This document shows positions 41,714 to 50,875 of a stretch of DNA of 64,000 nt, one piece after another; the stretch's first letter is position 1, and each line of letters opens with the position of its first letter. Origin of the DNA: Phycisphaerales bacterium (GTDB taxonomy: Bacteria > Planctomycetota > Phycisphaerae > Phycisphaerales > UBA1924); NCBI GenBank assembly GCA_020847535.1, contig JADLBU010000076.1, positions 1 to 64,000 on the forward strand, given 5' to 3'. The translations under genes and the position numbers were made by a program. The notes under the pieces were generated by a model, which did no database searches, had not been told where the DNA came from, and saw only the letters and a program-made list of their open reading frames with translations.

Positions 41714-43482
41714 CAGGCGACGTTGGCCGCATCGGCGACCATCCGTCGCCCGCCCGATGCCTGCACGTGCTCGCAGGGCGCGAACGTCAAATGAGAGCTC
41801 TGCACCCGCGTCACAAGCTGGCGCAGATCGTTCCCCGAGATCGGCACGTTGCCCAACCTCTGCACCTGCGCTGCCGCCGCGCACGCGCCCAGGAACGACG
41901 CCGCCAGCAGCGAACCGCCCGCGGCAAGCGTCAGGGTCGCCGCCGCCAGCAGTGAATCCCCGCACCCCAGGGGATCGACCCCCATCGGGCACAGCGCCGG
42001 CACGTGCTCCCCGCGCAGTCGCGTCTGGAAGATCGGCGCTGATTCTGCCTGCGTTGAAGCAGCTCCGCAGACCGCGGCACTTGTGTGGTCAGTGACCGCC
42101 GTCTCGCCAACCGGCACACCCGGCAGCCGCTCGAATCCGATCAGCCCGTCGGGTCCCATCGTGACGATCGCCGCCTTCGAGCTGCTCGCCTCCAGAAGCT
42201 TCCACGTCACCAGCGGCAGACCCTCCCCGAACATCCGGAAGCCCTCGCGCAGCTCGCTCTCGCTGGGTGTCAACAGGTCCATGTGGTGCATCGAGAGCAG
42301 GTTGGATCGCTTCCCCGAGACATCACCGGCAAGCACCCTCACCAGCGGCCGCAGCGCGGTGCACAGCCGGTTGACCGTCACGTGCGAGAGAAGCCCCAGG
42401 CCGAAGTCGGCGATGATCCCCGCATCGGCCTGCCCGCGGTCGAGTCCGCTCCCCTCCGCCGCCTCGATCGCCAGATCCACAAGCTGTCGCTGCTGTGCCG
42501 CATCGAGCACCATGGGCTCGACCAGGTCCAGCTTCATGACCTTCTGCGATCCCACCAGGAAGCGCTGCTTCTCCGGGATCGGTGTCGTCGTCGTCACCGA
42601 GCGTACCTCGATCCCCTCCAGCAGCAGCCGCTGACGCAGCGCCCGGCCGCCTTCATCATCCGGAAGAGCCGTCACAAGGACCGGCCGGGCACCCATCGCC
42701 GCCAGGTGCCTCGCCAGGATCCCCGCGCCGCCGTCGTACTGCCGACGCTCGATCGGCCGCAGTGTCATGATCGGGCTCTCGCCCGCGACCTCAGGCCGAT
42801 CGCACAGCACGTACGTGTCGAGAATCACATCCCCCGTCACCACGACCCGCTTGCCGCGGAAGCGCGAGATGAGACCGAAGAGTTCCTCGCCTGCAAGCTC
42901 CGGCATCTCGCACAGGTTCGCCAGCCGCTTGTGGAAGGGATCGACCGACTGCTCCATCGCCGCGATCAACGCTGTGGAGCTGAAGACGATGTCCCCTGAC
43001 GAGAAGACCACGCGACCACCGGCGGCCTCGACCAGATCCTTCTCGGCCAGGAATCGCGGATCCTTGTTGTGCTCGTATTCCTTCCCCTTGACATAGATGT
43101 CCGGCTGCACCCGCGCCAACAGGTTCTGCGCGGTCGCATTGGGATCGATATGCACCCAATCAATGAAATCGATCGCCGCCAGGTTCTCCGCCCGCAACTC
43201 CTCGGGAATCAACGGCCTGCCCTTGCCCTTATTGATCCGGCTGTCACCCGTGATCGACACAAGCAGGATGTCGCCCATCGACTTGGCCTGCCGCAGGTGG
43301 CGGATGTGGCCGGGGTGGACGATGTCGAAGCAGCCGTGGCACTGGACGATCCGCCGGCCGGCGATCCGCGCAGCCTGACGGGCGTTGAGCAACTCCGGGA
43401 GCGTCAGGATCTTGGTCTTCGTGGGGGTGGTCGTCGTGGGGGTGGTGGTAGTGGGGGTGGGGGGGCGTGCGGGGCTGGTCAT
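41713..43482 (-). CDS. HldE-like bifunctional heptose kinase/nucleotidyltransferase, domains reversed
   Basis: A 589-residue protein of the ADP-heptose pathway. Residues about 45-190 are the cytidylyltransferase-like domain: GCFDIVHPGHIRHLRQAKSM (HxGH motif) and VKGKEYEH. Residues 230-560 are the PfkB kinase: VTGDVILDTYVLCDRPEV, YDGGAGILARHLAAMGA, and the ATP/catalytic loop DPLGCGDSLLAAATL. E. coli HldE has kinase first and transferase second, so the order is swapped. The N-terminus is a Thr/Pro linker (TPTTTTPTTTTPT) coded by GGGGGT repeats. A GAGD Ala is Cys here. Confidence 0.85.
   Translation of the reverse strand: MTSPARPPTPTTTTPTTTTPTKTKILTLPELLNARQAARIAGRRIVQCHGCFDIVHPGHIRHLRQAKSMGDILLVSITGDSRINKGKGRPLIPEELRAENLAAIDFIDWVHIDPNATAQNLLARVQPDIYVKGKEYEHNKDPRFLAEKDLVEAAGGRVVFSSGDIVFSSTALIAAMEQSVDPFHKRLANLCEMPELAGEELFGLISRFRGKRVVVTGDVILDTYVLCDRPEVAGESPIMTLRPIERRQYDGGAGILARHLAAMGARPVLVTALPDDEGGRALRQRLLLEGIEVRSVTTTTPIPEKQRFLVGSQKVMKLDLVEPMVLDAAQQRQLVDLAIEAAEGSGLDRGQADAGIIADFGLGLLSHVTVNRLCTALRPLVRVLAGDVSGKRSNLLSMHHMDLLTPSESELREGFRMFGEGLPLVTWKLLEASSSKAAIVTMGPDGLIGFERLPGVPVGETAVTDHTSAAVCGAASTQAESAPIFQTRLRGEHVPALCPMGVDPLGCGDSLLAAATLTLAAGGSLLAASFLGACAAAAQVQRLGNVPISGNDLRQLVTRVQSSHLTFAPCEHVQASGGRRMVADAANVA
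43421..43471. repeat. GTGGGG-type microsatellite in the 5' end of the hldE-like gene
   Basis: Interrupted GTGGGGGTGGT repeats encode the Thr/Pro linker at the N-terminus of the HldE-like protein. Confidence 0.8.
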
Positions 43483-43620
43483 GGCTGTGGAGTTATCGGC
43501 CAATCCGGGCGGCGACATCGACGTTGCCACACGCCAGCGGACATTGATTTGGTGCCTCGAGGCACGAGTTCGGCAAGACTTGCGCTTCGCCGCCCCGACC
43601 CGCTCCCCAAAGGAAAGAAC

Positions 43621-44664
43621 TCATGCCACCGGCGGCGCTTTCGGCGGATTGGCCGGTTCCCCGCCCGCGCTGCGGGCCACCCCGCGCACACCCAGCGTCA
43701 GTATGCTCCCCAGCGCTGCGGCCAGCGTGGGAATGGCATCTGCGGCGGTCACGAGCAGGACGATCCCCGCGAACTGGTCCGTCGTCCCCATGTGCATGAG
43801 CTTGGCAAGCCCCACCGCGCCCCCCTCGCGGGCGCCAAGAGCCCCCGAAGGGGCCGCCGCTCCCAGCGTGTAATACACAACCGCAAGCAGGATCGAGTCA
43901 GACGTCGAAAGCTCAACCCCCAGGATCCCTGCCGCAAGCTTGAACCGGATCGCCTGCACCGCCAGATCCGCAAGCCGGCCAAGGATCGCCAAGGGCCACG
44001 CCCGCGGACTGGCGATCATGTCGAATCCCGCGTGCATGTGCTGAAGTGAAGCCGATTCGGCCAGCCGCGCGGAGAACGGCAGATGCGTCCGCCGTGTGAA
44101 TCCTCGCAGGCGAGCCAGCCCCGCAGGCCCCGCGAACACACGTGCAAGCCACATGGCAAGGATGCCGGTCACCACGACCGCCCCGGCGGACAGCGGTATG
44201 AAATAGGGGCCTCCGCCCCCTCCGATCGCCGCCACCGCGACGATGGATCCCAGAGAAGCCACCAGCGCCGCCGCCGCCGCCGCGAGCCAGGCGCTGATGG
44301 TCAGCACCGGAATCTGATCTCGCGTGCGATGAATGAAAAAGCGAAAGACCAGGCTGAGCTTGAACGGCAGGTACGCCAGGCAGGTGGCGATCGCGTTGAC
44401 CATCAGCACGTACCAGAAGCCCAGGCGCTTGGCGGGTTGGATCAGGCTCCAGAAGACGATGCCGTTGGCGACCAGCGACAGCACCGACAGCCCCAGGAGC
44501 GCGGCGATCTGCCCCGGGGGCGCCTCGCGGAGCCGTGCGAGTTGATCCCGATTCTCAGGCCGTGCGGCAAGCCATATGCACCAAGCCAGCAATCCCAAAC
44601 CGACCACGATCCCGGCGATCTGCACGAGGATGCGGCGTCCCGGGCTCGCTGCGGGCTGAACCAT
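43621..44664 (-). CDS. Flippase-like integral membrane protein (UPF0104/LPG synthase TM family)
   Basis: A 347-residue protein with about eight hydrophobic helices and the family layout of lysylphosphatidylglycerol synthase TM-region proteins: an N-terminal helix, LLGLSVLSLVANGIVFWSLIQPAKRLG, LAYLPFKLSLVFRFFIHR, and GAREGGAVGLAKLM near the C-terminus. The family is thought to move lipid-linked sugars or lipids across membranes. It precedes the HldE-like gene on the same strand by 138 bases, which fits a shared role in envelope glycan assembly; that link is inference. Confidence 0.75.
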   Translation of the reverse strand: MVQPAASPGRRILVQIAGIVVGLGLLAWCIWLAARPENRDQLARLREAPPGQIAALLGLSVLSLVANGIVFWSLIQPAKRLGFWYVLMVNAIATCLAYLPFKLSLVFRFFIHRTRDQIPVLTISAWLAAAAAALVASLGSIVAVAAIGGGGGPYFIPLSAGAVVVTGILAMWLARVFAGPAGLARLRGFTRRTHLPFSARLAESASLQHMHAGFDMIASPRAWPLAILGRLADLAVQAIRFKLAAGILGVELSTSDSILLAVVYYTLGAAAPSGALGAREGGAVGLAKLMHMGTTDQFAGIVLLVTAADAIPTLAAALGSILTLGVRGVARSAGGEPANPPKAPPVA

Positions 44665-44723
44665 CGCCGGGAGTCATCGGCTCTCGGCATCGATCTCGAT
44701 CACAGAGCTGCCGGCTCCATCAC

Positions 44724-47700
44724 TCAAATGAACGACAGATTCTGCAAGTACAGTTCCGGCGTGCCGGGGATCGCCGCATCGTTGTAGTGCCAGCAGAAGT
44801 GCAGCGCTGAGTCAATATTCGCGCTGTTCTGGTCCCCCGCCATCGCCGAGGCCGGGCGGACCGTCGCGAGCGAGGTAGACGAAGCGCTGACCACCGCCGA
44901 GCCGCCGATCGAAGCGTAAAAGTGATAGGTGGTCACCGTCGGGCTCCCCAGGCGGAACTGCGTAACTCCGATGAGAATCTGCGTGTCCCGGAGGAAGTAG
45001 AAGGGTTGAGCGAACGGGGTGGTCGGGCCGGAGAGCTCGATCGAAGCCCCGTTGTTGTCGATCAGCTTGATCTTCTTGGCCGCCCGATCCAGCACCACCC
45101 GCAGGTACAACGAACCCGATTCCTTGAGCGTCAGCAGCGTGATGATGTTGGGATCCGCGGCCCGGTCCTCGGTGAAGACATCCGGGCCGGATCTTCCCAG
45201 CATGCACGCGGCGAAGAACGACCAGGAAGTGCTCGATGGCAGGCTGGCGTAGGTGGCGACCAGCGTCTCGCCGCCCGTGGTGCTCTGTGGCCCGATGAGC
45301 AGCGGCATCTCGGGGAGTTCGCACATTCCGTTTTCACCGAGAATGACGCTGTCAAAGGCGATCAGAAAATCCTGTCGCCCGACGCTGGAGACCCGCGCGC
45401 CCAGAATGCAGGGCATGTCGGGCGGGCTGAATACAACTTGGTTGTTTTCGATCACGAAGAACTCGGAAAGAAGCGACCAAGCGGTGAACGGCACCCAACC
45501 CGCCCCGCCAACCGCTCGCGTGTCGAATGGCCGGGATTGGGAGTTATTTGCGATAGTGTCCTCATCGTCTTCGATCCAACCAAACTGCATCCGCAGACCT
45601 CCGGCAGTTCCCGCTGGCGGTGTGATGTTGGGGTTGGTTTGGTCTGGGTTGCACGGAAGCATGTGGACCCAGAACTTGAACCGCATGAGGGCATTTTCGT
45701 AATCGATCTCGTTCGTCAGCTTCCAGACGCCCAGGTAATTGCTGTCCACGATGGTCGCCCGCATGATGGGACCCTTGCACGGCGGCAGGGGGATGTTGAA
45801 CCCGGCGAGGTCTACCTTGTTGTTCGTCGTGTCGCGGCCCACGGCCGTGAACGTCGTGTAGAACCCGTCGGTGGTGGTCGGGATTTCTTCATCGGGCAGG
45901 TAATCAAGCTTCGGTGGAGTTCCGGTCTGAACCAACTCGTTGACCGCCCCGCCGCTGATGGCGATCGGCTGCATCTCCCGGATCCGCGATGGCGTCAGCA
46001 CCGGGATCGAGGTCAGGCCCACCGTGGTGAAATCCCCGATGAAGTACCTGTCGCCCGCGAAGCAGCACGGGACATCCCGTGCTGCCGGCATCTTGAGCAT
46101 CTGTCCCCACACGCCGCCGGCGCGGGAAAAGAGAAGCGTGGCGGCGGAGTTGTTGCCTATCCAACCTCCAATCGAGCCGGGCCGGAGGAGCGCGGCGTAG
46201 TCGAGCCCCTCGCCCGGATACCGGCACTGCGCCAGGAAGATCAGCCAGTTCCCAGTGGCATCCTGAGGGATGTCCGGATCCGTCGGCACCATAAGGTCCG
46301 TCGGCACCCCCATGATGCGGCTGGGTGTCAACCGCTTGCTCGCGGCGTCAATCTCGACGCGCGTTAGGTAGTCGGACTGCTCATCCCCGCACCAAATCAG
46401 CGCGTTGCGATCCGCGGTGGGCAGTTGGGCCATGCACTGAATGGAGCTGTCCGATGCGAGATATCCACTCAGCTTGAGAGGGGTGCCCACGTTCTGGAAC
46501 GCGTGCGTCAGGGTGAGCACATTTCCGGCACGGGAGGCGATGCCGCTGATTTCGAGGATATTGGGGTTGTTCGGCCGCCGGGCGATGATGGGAGTCACCC
46601 CGCTTGCGGGATGCGTGTAGTTCGCGAAGGCAGTGCTGGTCAGGGTCTTGGATCCAGCGTTGTAGTCCGCATCCGTGAAGAAGAGCCGGGCGCGCTGGCC
46701 GTTGCGGTCCTCGTAGGTCTTCCAGCCGTTCTGTGTTCCGCTGGTCGGGACGGGGATCGCGGGCGGGAACTTGCTCTCGTTGGCGCCGCCGGGGTCGGAT
46801 GGGTTCGCAGCAGTCGGCGCATTGCGATCTGTTGGGTTGTATCCCTGGTCGTACGTGCTGTAATTCTCCCGCTCGAACATGACGATGCGGTTGTTTCTGG
46901 CGTTGTCCCCGATCGAAAGGACCACGACCATGCGGTCATCCTCGGGGAAGAGGATGCCGCCCGTGTGAAAGTGCATGTTGATGTTGTTGACACCCGGGTC
47001 CTCCTGGTAGAGAACGATATTGTTCCCGGGAACCCACGGGTCGCTCGTCGTCTCTCGCGTGGCGCGAACGATGCACAAATTGCCACCCATCCCGCTTTCG
47101 TCGTCATCATGACCGCGATAGTCGGTCCATGCGATGAAGAAGTCGGTGAGAGGGTCGGAGTTGTCGTGTTCACCGGGAATCCAGGGACCTGTTGCCATCC
47201 AGTATTGCCCGTGAGAGCGTCCGTCGGGCTGCCAATCATCAAGTTGAAACAAGCGCTCCCAGAAGCCAGTGCTGCTGTCGTCGCTCTCGTTCCACCAGCA
47301 CAACGCACATGAACTCGAAACCCATGAGCTTGGTGCCTGCGGGTCGAAGCGGAAGGTCTCGCAGAGAGCGAAGATCATTCCATCCGCAACGATAAACTGG
47401 AGAGGCACCTGCCGGATTTCATCTTCGTCATGCGGCGCGATGAGATCTGGTCGTCCATCCTTGTAAGGCGTTGTTCCAGTGATGTCCTGCTGGCGGAACG
47501 CGGGACCATTCGGCGGGTCATTGAAGCCATCCACATGCACAGATACGAAGTACTGCGTGCCCGATTTCCAATACTGCACCATGCAGGATTTGGGCGAAGT
47601 AGCGTCCCGCCATCTCCCGCCCCACACCAGATTCAGGAACGACGTCCCAGACTGCTCAATGCTGATCGCCGGTGCACCGCAAAGTAATCGCGGTTGTGCA

Positions 47701-47828
47701 AATCGCTCCTCGTTAGCGTTTCGATTCACGCCCGATTCGTCCGGAACCGTCGCAGCTCGCGTAAATGCTACCGACACAGTTCCGGTCGTGGTGGTGTCGT
47801 TGTTCCACAACACTTTGCGAACTGCCAT
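44724..47828 (-). CDS. Large protein with lectin-like C-terminal domain, function unknown
   Basis: A 1034-residue protein starting at an ATG with AAAGGAG 6 bases upstream. It has no signal peptide or membrane helix. Residues 1-400 contain repeated Trp/Asp-rich strands (FFIAWTDYRGHDDDESGMGGN, YFVSVHVDGFNDPPNGP) suggesting a beta-propeller or sialidase-like fold. The last 200 residues (SSTSWSFFAACMLGRSGPD, AAKKIKLIDNNGASIELSG, FYFLRDTQILIG) look like a concanavalin-type lectin domain. A broken paralogue lies at 121-407. Its base composition appears lower in GC than its neighbours, hinting at transfer. Confidence 0.65.
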   Translation of the reverse strand: MAVRKVLWNNDTTTTGTVSVAFTRAATVPDESGVNRNANEERFAQPRLLCGAPAISIEQSGTSFLNLVWGGRWRDATSPKSCMVQYWKSGTQYFVSVHVDGFNDPPNGPAFRQQDITGTTPYKDGRPDLIAPHDEDEIRQVPLQFIVADGMIFALCETFRFDPQAPSSWVSSSCALCWWNESDDSSTGFWERLFQLDDWQPDGRSHGQYWMATGPWIPGEHDNSDPLTDFFIAWTDYRGHDDDESGMGGNLCIVRATRETTSDPWVPGNNIVLYQEDPGVNNINMHFHTGGILFPEDDRMVVVLSIGDNARNNRIVMFERENYSTYDQGYNPTDRNAPTAANPSDPGGANESKFPPAIPVPTSGTQNGWKTYEDRNGQRARLFFTDADYNAGSKTLTSTAFANYTHPASGVTPIIARRPNNPNILEISGIASRAGNVLTLTHAFQNVGTPLKLSGYLASDSSIQCMAQLPTADRNALIWCGDEQSDYLTRVEIDAASKRLTPSRIMGVPTDLMVPTDPDIPQDATGNWLIFLAQCRYPGEGLDYAALLRPGSIGGWIGNNSAATLLFSRAGGVWGQMLKMPAARDVPCCFAGDRYFIGDFTTVGLTSIPVLTPSRIREMQPIAISGGAVNELVQTGTPPKLDYLPDEEIPTTTDGFYTTFTAVGRDTTNNKVDLAGFNIPLPPCKGPIMRATIVDSNYLGVWKLTNEIDYENALMRFKFWVHMLPCNPDQTNPNITPPAGTAGGLRMQFGWIEDDEDTIANNSQSRPFDTRAVGGAGWVPFTAWSLLSEFFVIENNQVVFSPPDMPCILGARVSSVGRQDFLIAFDSVILGENGMCELPEMPLLIGPQSTTGGETLVATYASLPSSTSWSFFAACMLGRSGPDVFTEDRAADPNIITLLTLKESGSLYLRVVLDRAAKKIKLIDNNGASIELSGPTTPFAQPFYFLRDTQILIGVTQFRLGSPTVTTYHFYASIGGSAVVSASSTSLATVRPASAMAGDQNSANIDSALHFCWHYNDAAIPGTPELYLQNLSFI

Positions 47829-47859
47829 GGGATACTCCTTTGGCGTGTGCAAAAACATG

Positions 47860-47889
47860 CTGGCACCACTGCGATCCTCGTGTTATGCT
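47860..47889 (+). promoter_or_regulatory. Candidate promoter of the PEP-CTERM-like gene
   Basis: CTGGCA at 47860-47865 and TATGCT at 47884-47889 are spaced by 18 bases, each matching four of six consensus positions, just before the ATG at 47899. The short distance would give an almost leaderless transcript. Confidence 0.3.
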
Positions 47890-47898
47890 TTTGGCACC

Positions 47899-48597
47899 AT
47901 GACAAAACCCCGTTCGCTACGTCCGATATTCCTGACAACTCTGCTTTGTCAGACGAGCTTTGCCCAATCTGCGAATATCGACTTTGGCTTAGACACTTTT
48001 TCTAAGCCGAATGCGAGCTACGGGGGTGGAGCGGGCCAACCTGGCTACTGGAATCAGATTGTGGGAAGTCGGCCGCTTTTGGGTTTGGACGGTGTTACGC
48101 AGATTGCAACCATCAATACCGGTGACTACAGCACAACTCAGCGAGACATCCCCGGTGCCGTTGGTGGTGACGAGGCGCTCATGGAAACGGCTCTGATGGC
48201 CGCCACTCCCAAGAGTATGTTCATACGCGATCTGCTCCCTGGCAAGTACGATTTGTATCTGTACGGTTGGGCTGCGGTCTGGGATGGGCCTTCGGGTACT
48301 CCGGGGTTTACCGATTTCGGAGTCTTTGTGACCGGCACCGGCAGCGGTGTCTACCGGCTTGACTACTCATCCGGACCATGGCCGGGCATGCAGATCGAGA
48401 ATCAGACGTACCTCAAGGTGCCTATCACTCTCGAATTCGGTTCGAACGGCCGAACGCTGCTGAGCGTGGATCAGGCCGGTATCGGTGAGGGCTTCATGAT
48501 CATGCAGGGCATGCAACTGGTTCGCATCCCCGCACCCGCCGCCCCAGCGCTTGCCGCCCTCTTCGCCTGCGCTGCGATCCATCGCCGCCGGCGCTAA
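47899..48597 (+). CDS. Exported protein with PEP-CTERM-like anchor
   Basis: A 232-residue protein with a signal peptide (LRPIFLTTLLCQTSFAQSA) and a beta-rich body containing MFIRDLLPGKYDLYLYGWAAVWDG, a pattern seen in carbohydrate-associated or adhesive domains of planctomycete surface proteins. It ends VRIPAPAAPALAALFACAAIHRRRR: short Pro motif, hydrophobic helix and Arg cluster, a PEP-CTERM-type sorting signal. It is divergent from the large lectin-like gene with 70 bases between starts. Confidence 0.75.
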   Translation: MTKPRSLRPIFLTTLLCQTSFAQSANIDFGLDTFSKPNASYGGGAGQPGYWNQIVGSRPLLGLDGVTQIATINTGDYSTTQRDIPGAVGGDEALMETALMAATPKSMFIRDLLPGKYDLYLYGWAAVWDGPSGTPGFTDFGVFVTGTGSGVYRLDYSSGPWPGMQIENQTYLKVPITLEFGSNGRTLLSVDQAGIGEGFMIMQGMQLVRIPAPAAPALAALFACAAIHRRRR

Positions 48598-48705
48598 TCC
48601 CCCAGCCACATCGCTCCCGCGGCCGCACAATCCTCGCAGCGCATCGCCGACTCTCCTCAGCCCCTCTCCACTCCTAGAATCGGCCCCTTTGAAAGGACCG
48701 ATTTC

Positions 48706-50268
48706 ATGGCGGAGCGGCACTTTGACCTGGTGGTGATCGGCGGAGGACCTGGCGGCTATGTCGGCGCGATCCGCGCTGCACAGCTGGGCCTCAAGGTCGC
48801 CTGCATCGAACGCGACAAGCTCGGGGGCGTCTGCCTCAACTGGGGCTGCATCCCCACGAAGGCCCTGCTCGCCAACGCCGAGCTCTACGAAAAAGTCCAC
48901 ACCCAGGCCGCCGACTGGGGCCTCAAGGTCAACGGCACCATCGATGTCGACTGGTCCAAGACCATCGGCCGCTCACGCGATGTCGCCGGCAAGCTCAACA
49001 AGGGCATCGAGTTCCTCCTCAAGAAGAACAAGATCGAATCCATCAAGGGCAACGCCAAGATCATCGCCGCGAAAAAAGGCAACTCGCCCTGCCGCGTCGA
49101 GGTCTACGACTGCAAGGTCCAGGACACCCTCACCAGCGCCCCCTGCGAGAACACCAGCAAGACCCCGCGCGAAACCGTCACCGCCGACAACATCCTGATC
49201 GCCACCGGCTCGGTCGCCCGCGAACTTCCCTTCGCCAAGTTTGACGGCGACAAGATCCTCGGCGCACGCGAGGCGATGAACTCCAAGGCCATGCCCAAGT
49301 CGATGGTCGTCGTCGGCGCTGGCGCCATCGGCATGGAGTTCGCCTACTTCTATCACACCTTCGGCACCAAGGTCACCGTCATCGAGATGATGCCCCGCAT
49401 CCTGCCCGTTGAAGATGACGAAATCTCCACCGCCCTCGAACGCCTCTACAAGAAGCACGGCATGGAGATCCGCACCTCCACCACCACGCTCAACGTCGAG
49501 AAGCTCCCCGGCGGCGTCAAGGTCACCATCGCCCCCGTCGTCAAGGGCGCTGATGGCCGCATGACCGGGGATGAATCCAAGAAGGAAACCATCGAGGCCG
49601 ACAAGGTCCTGCTCGCCGTCGGCGTCAAGGGCCGCTACGACGGCCTCTTCGATCAATCGCTCGGCCTGGTCATCGAGAAGGACCACATCAAGACCGACTT
49701 CATCCCCGGCAAGACCCGCGATGAGGCGATCGATTACAAGACCAACCTCCCCGGCATCTACGCGATCGGGGATGTCATCGGCCCGCCCTGGCTCGCCCAC
49801 GTCGCCAGCGAAGAGGCGATCATCTGCGTTGAGCGGATCGCCCACAAGCTCGGCAAGCTCCACCACGAGCCCATCCCGATCGACTACTCCACCGTCCCCG
49901 GCTGCACCTACTGCCACCCCCAGGTCGCCAGCGTCGGCTTCACCGAGCGAGACCTGATCGCCCAGGGCAAGACCAAGGGCAAGGACTACGCCTCCGGCGT
50001 CTACAACCTCCAGGCCCACGGCAAGGCGATCGCCTCCAACCAGAACATCGGCATGGTCAAGATCCTCCGAGGCCTCCCGCGCGGCGAGATCCTGGGAGCG
50101 CACATCCTCGGCGATCAGGCAACCGAGCTGATCGGCGAGATGGGCCTGGCCCGCAGGCTCGAGGCGACCAGCGAGGAACTGATCGTGACGATGCACGCCC
50201 ACCCGACCATGCACGAAGCCCTGCACGAGGCAGCGCTCGCCAGCGAGGGCCGCGTGATTCACGCGTAA
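48706..50268 (+). CDS. lpdA: Dihydrolipoyl dehydrogenase
   Basis: The E3 flavoprotein of pyruvate and 2-oxoglutarate dehydrogenase complexes: reoxidises dihydrolipoamide, passing electrons to NAD. The FAD site is VVIGGGPGGYVGAIRAAQLG at residues 6-25, the redox disulfide is GGVCLNWGCIPTKAL near residue 43, the NAD site is VVVGAGAIGMEFAYFYHTFG near residue 202, and the C-terminal catalytic His-Glu pair is HAHPTMHEALHEAAL. At 520 residues it is about 50 longer than usual, mostly from an insertion near residues 120-165. AAAGGA precedes the ATG. Confidence 0.95.
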   Translation: MAERHFDLVVIGGGPGGYVGAIRAAQLGLKVACIERDKLGGVCLNWGCIPTKALLANAELYEKVHTQAADWGLKVNGTIDVDWSKTIGRSRDVAGKLNKGIEFLLKKNKIESIKGNAKIIAAKKGNSPCRVEVYDCKVQDTLTSAPCENTSKTPRETVTADNILIATGSVARELPFAKFDGDKILGAREAMNSKAMPKSMVVVGAGAIGMEFAYFYHTFGTKVTVIEMMPRILPVEDDEISTALERLYKKHGMEIRTSTTTLNVEKLPGGVKVTIAPVVKGADGRMTGDESKKETIEADKVLLAVGVKGRYDGLFDQSLGLVIEKDHIKTDFIPGKTRDEAIDYKTNLPGIYAIGDVIGPPWLAHVASEEAIICVERIAHKLGKLHHEPIPIDYSTVPGCTYCHPQVASVGFTERDLIAQGKTKGKDYASGVYNLQAHGKAIASNQNIGMVKILRGLPRGEILGAHILGDQATELIGEMGLARRLEATSEELIVTMHAHPTMHEALHEAALASEGRVIHA

Positions 50269-50312
50269 TACCAGTTGATCAGAGCCGAGCCGCGCCAGCG
50301 GCCGGCAAGGAT

Positions 50313-50849
50313 TCAGTGATGCCCTGCCGGCGCCTCATCCAGCCTCTGGATCGCCTGCGCAGGCGTCAGCCACTCGTGCAGCTTCTCATCCACCAGCATC
50401 ACCGGCGCTGAATCGCACGAGCCCAGGCACTCGACCTCCACCAGCGTCCACTGACCATCATCGGTCGTCTCTCCGACATCAATCCCCAGCCGGCTCTTGA
50501 TCGCCTCGGTGACCTCGGGCTGGCCGCAGAACTCGCAGGCGATCGACCGGCAGACCGCGATCAGGCGCTTGCCCTTGGGCTTGAGCCAGTATTCCTCATA
50601 GAAGCTGGCGCAGTCAATGACCTCCGCCGGCGAGAGCTTGAGGAACTCGGCGATCTCCAAGAGCGCCTGGTGCGGCAGCCACCCGTGCTCGTGCTGAACC
50701 TCGTGCAGCGTCGGCATCAGGGCGCCCAGCGTCGTCTCGTATCGCGGAAGAATGTTCGCCTTCAGCTTGGCCTTGGTCGCCTCAGAGAGGTAGGGCTCGC
50801 TGCGGCGAGCGATCTGCATCGAGGCGGAGTTCTTGGTGATCCAGGCCAT
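50313..50849 (-). CDS. nuoE: NADH-quinone oxidoreductase subunit E (thioredoxin-like 2Fe-2S)
   Basis: A 178-residue NuoE-type protein carrying the N1a 2Fe-2S cluster. Cluster Cys are seen in VCRSIACEFCG and VECLGSCDSAPVML; the preceding ALLEIAEFLKLSPAEVIDCASFYEEY is the usual helical block. In complex I it works with NuoF in NADH oxidation, but no other nuo gene is in the window, and similar subunits serve NAD-linked hydrogenases and formate dehydrogenases. The ATG at 50849 gives the family N-terminus; a GTG eight codons upstream is possible. Confidence 0.88.
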   Translation of the reverse strand: MAWITKNSASMQIARRSEPYLSEATKAKLKANILPRYETTLGALMPTLHEVQHEHGWLPHQALLEIAEFLKLSPAEVIDCASFYEEYWLKPKGKRLIAVCRSIACEFCGQPEVTEAIKSRLGIDVGETTDDGQWTLVEVECLGSCDSAPVMLVDEKLHEWLTPAQAIQRLDEAPAGHH

Positions 50850-50875
50850 GAGCGGGTCGTTCCTTCCGAACACAT

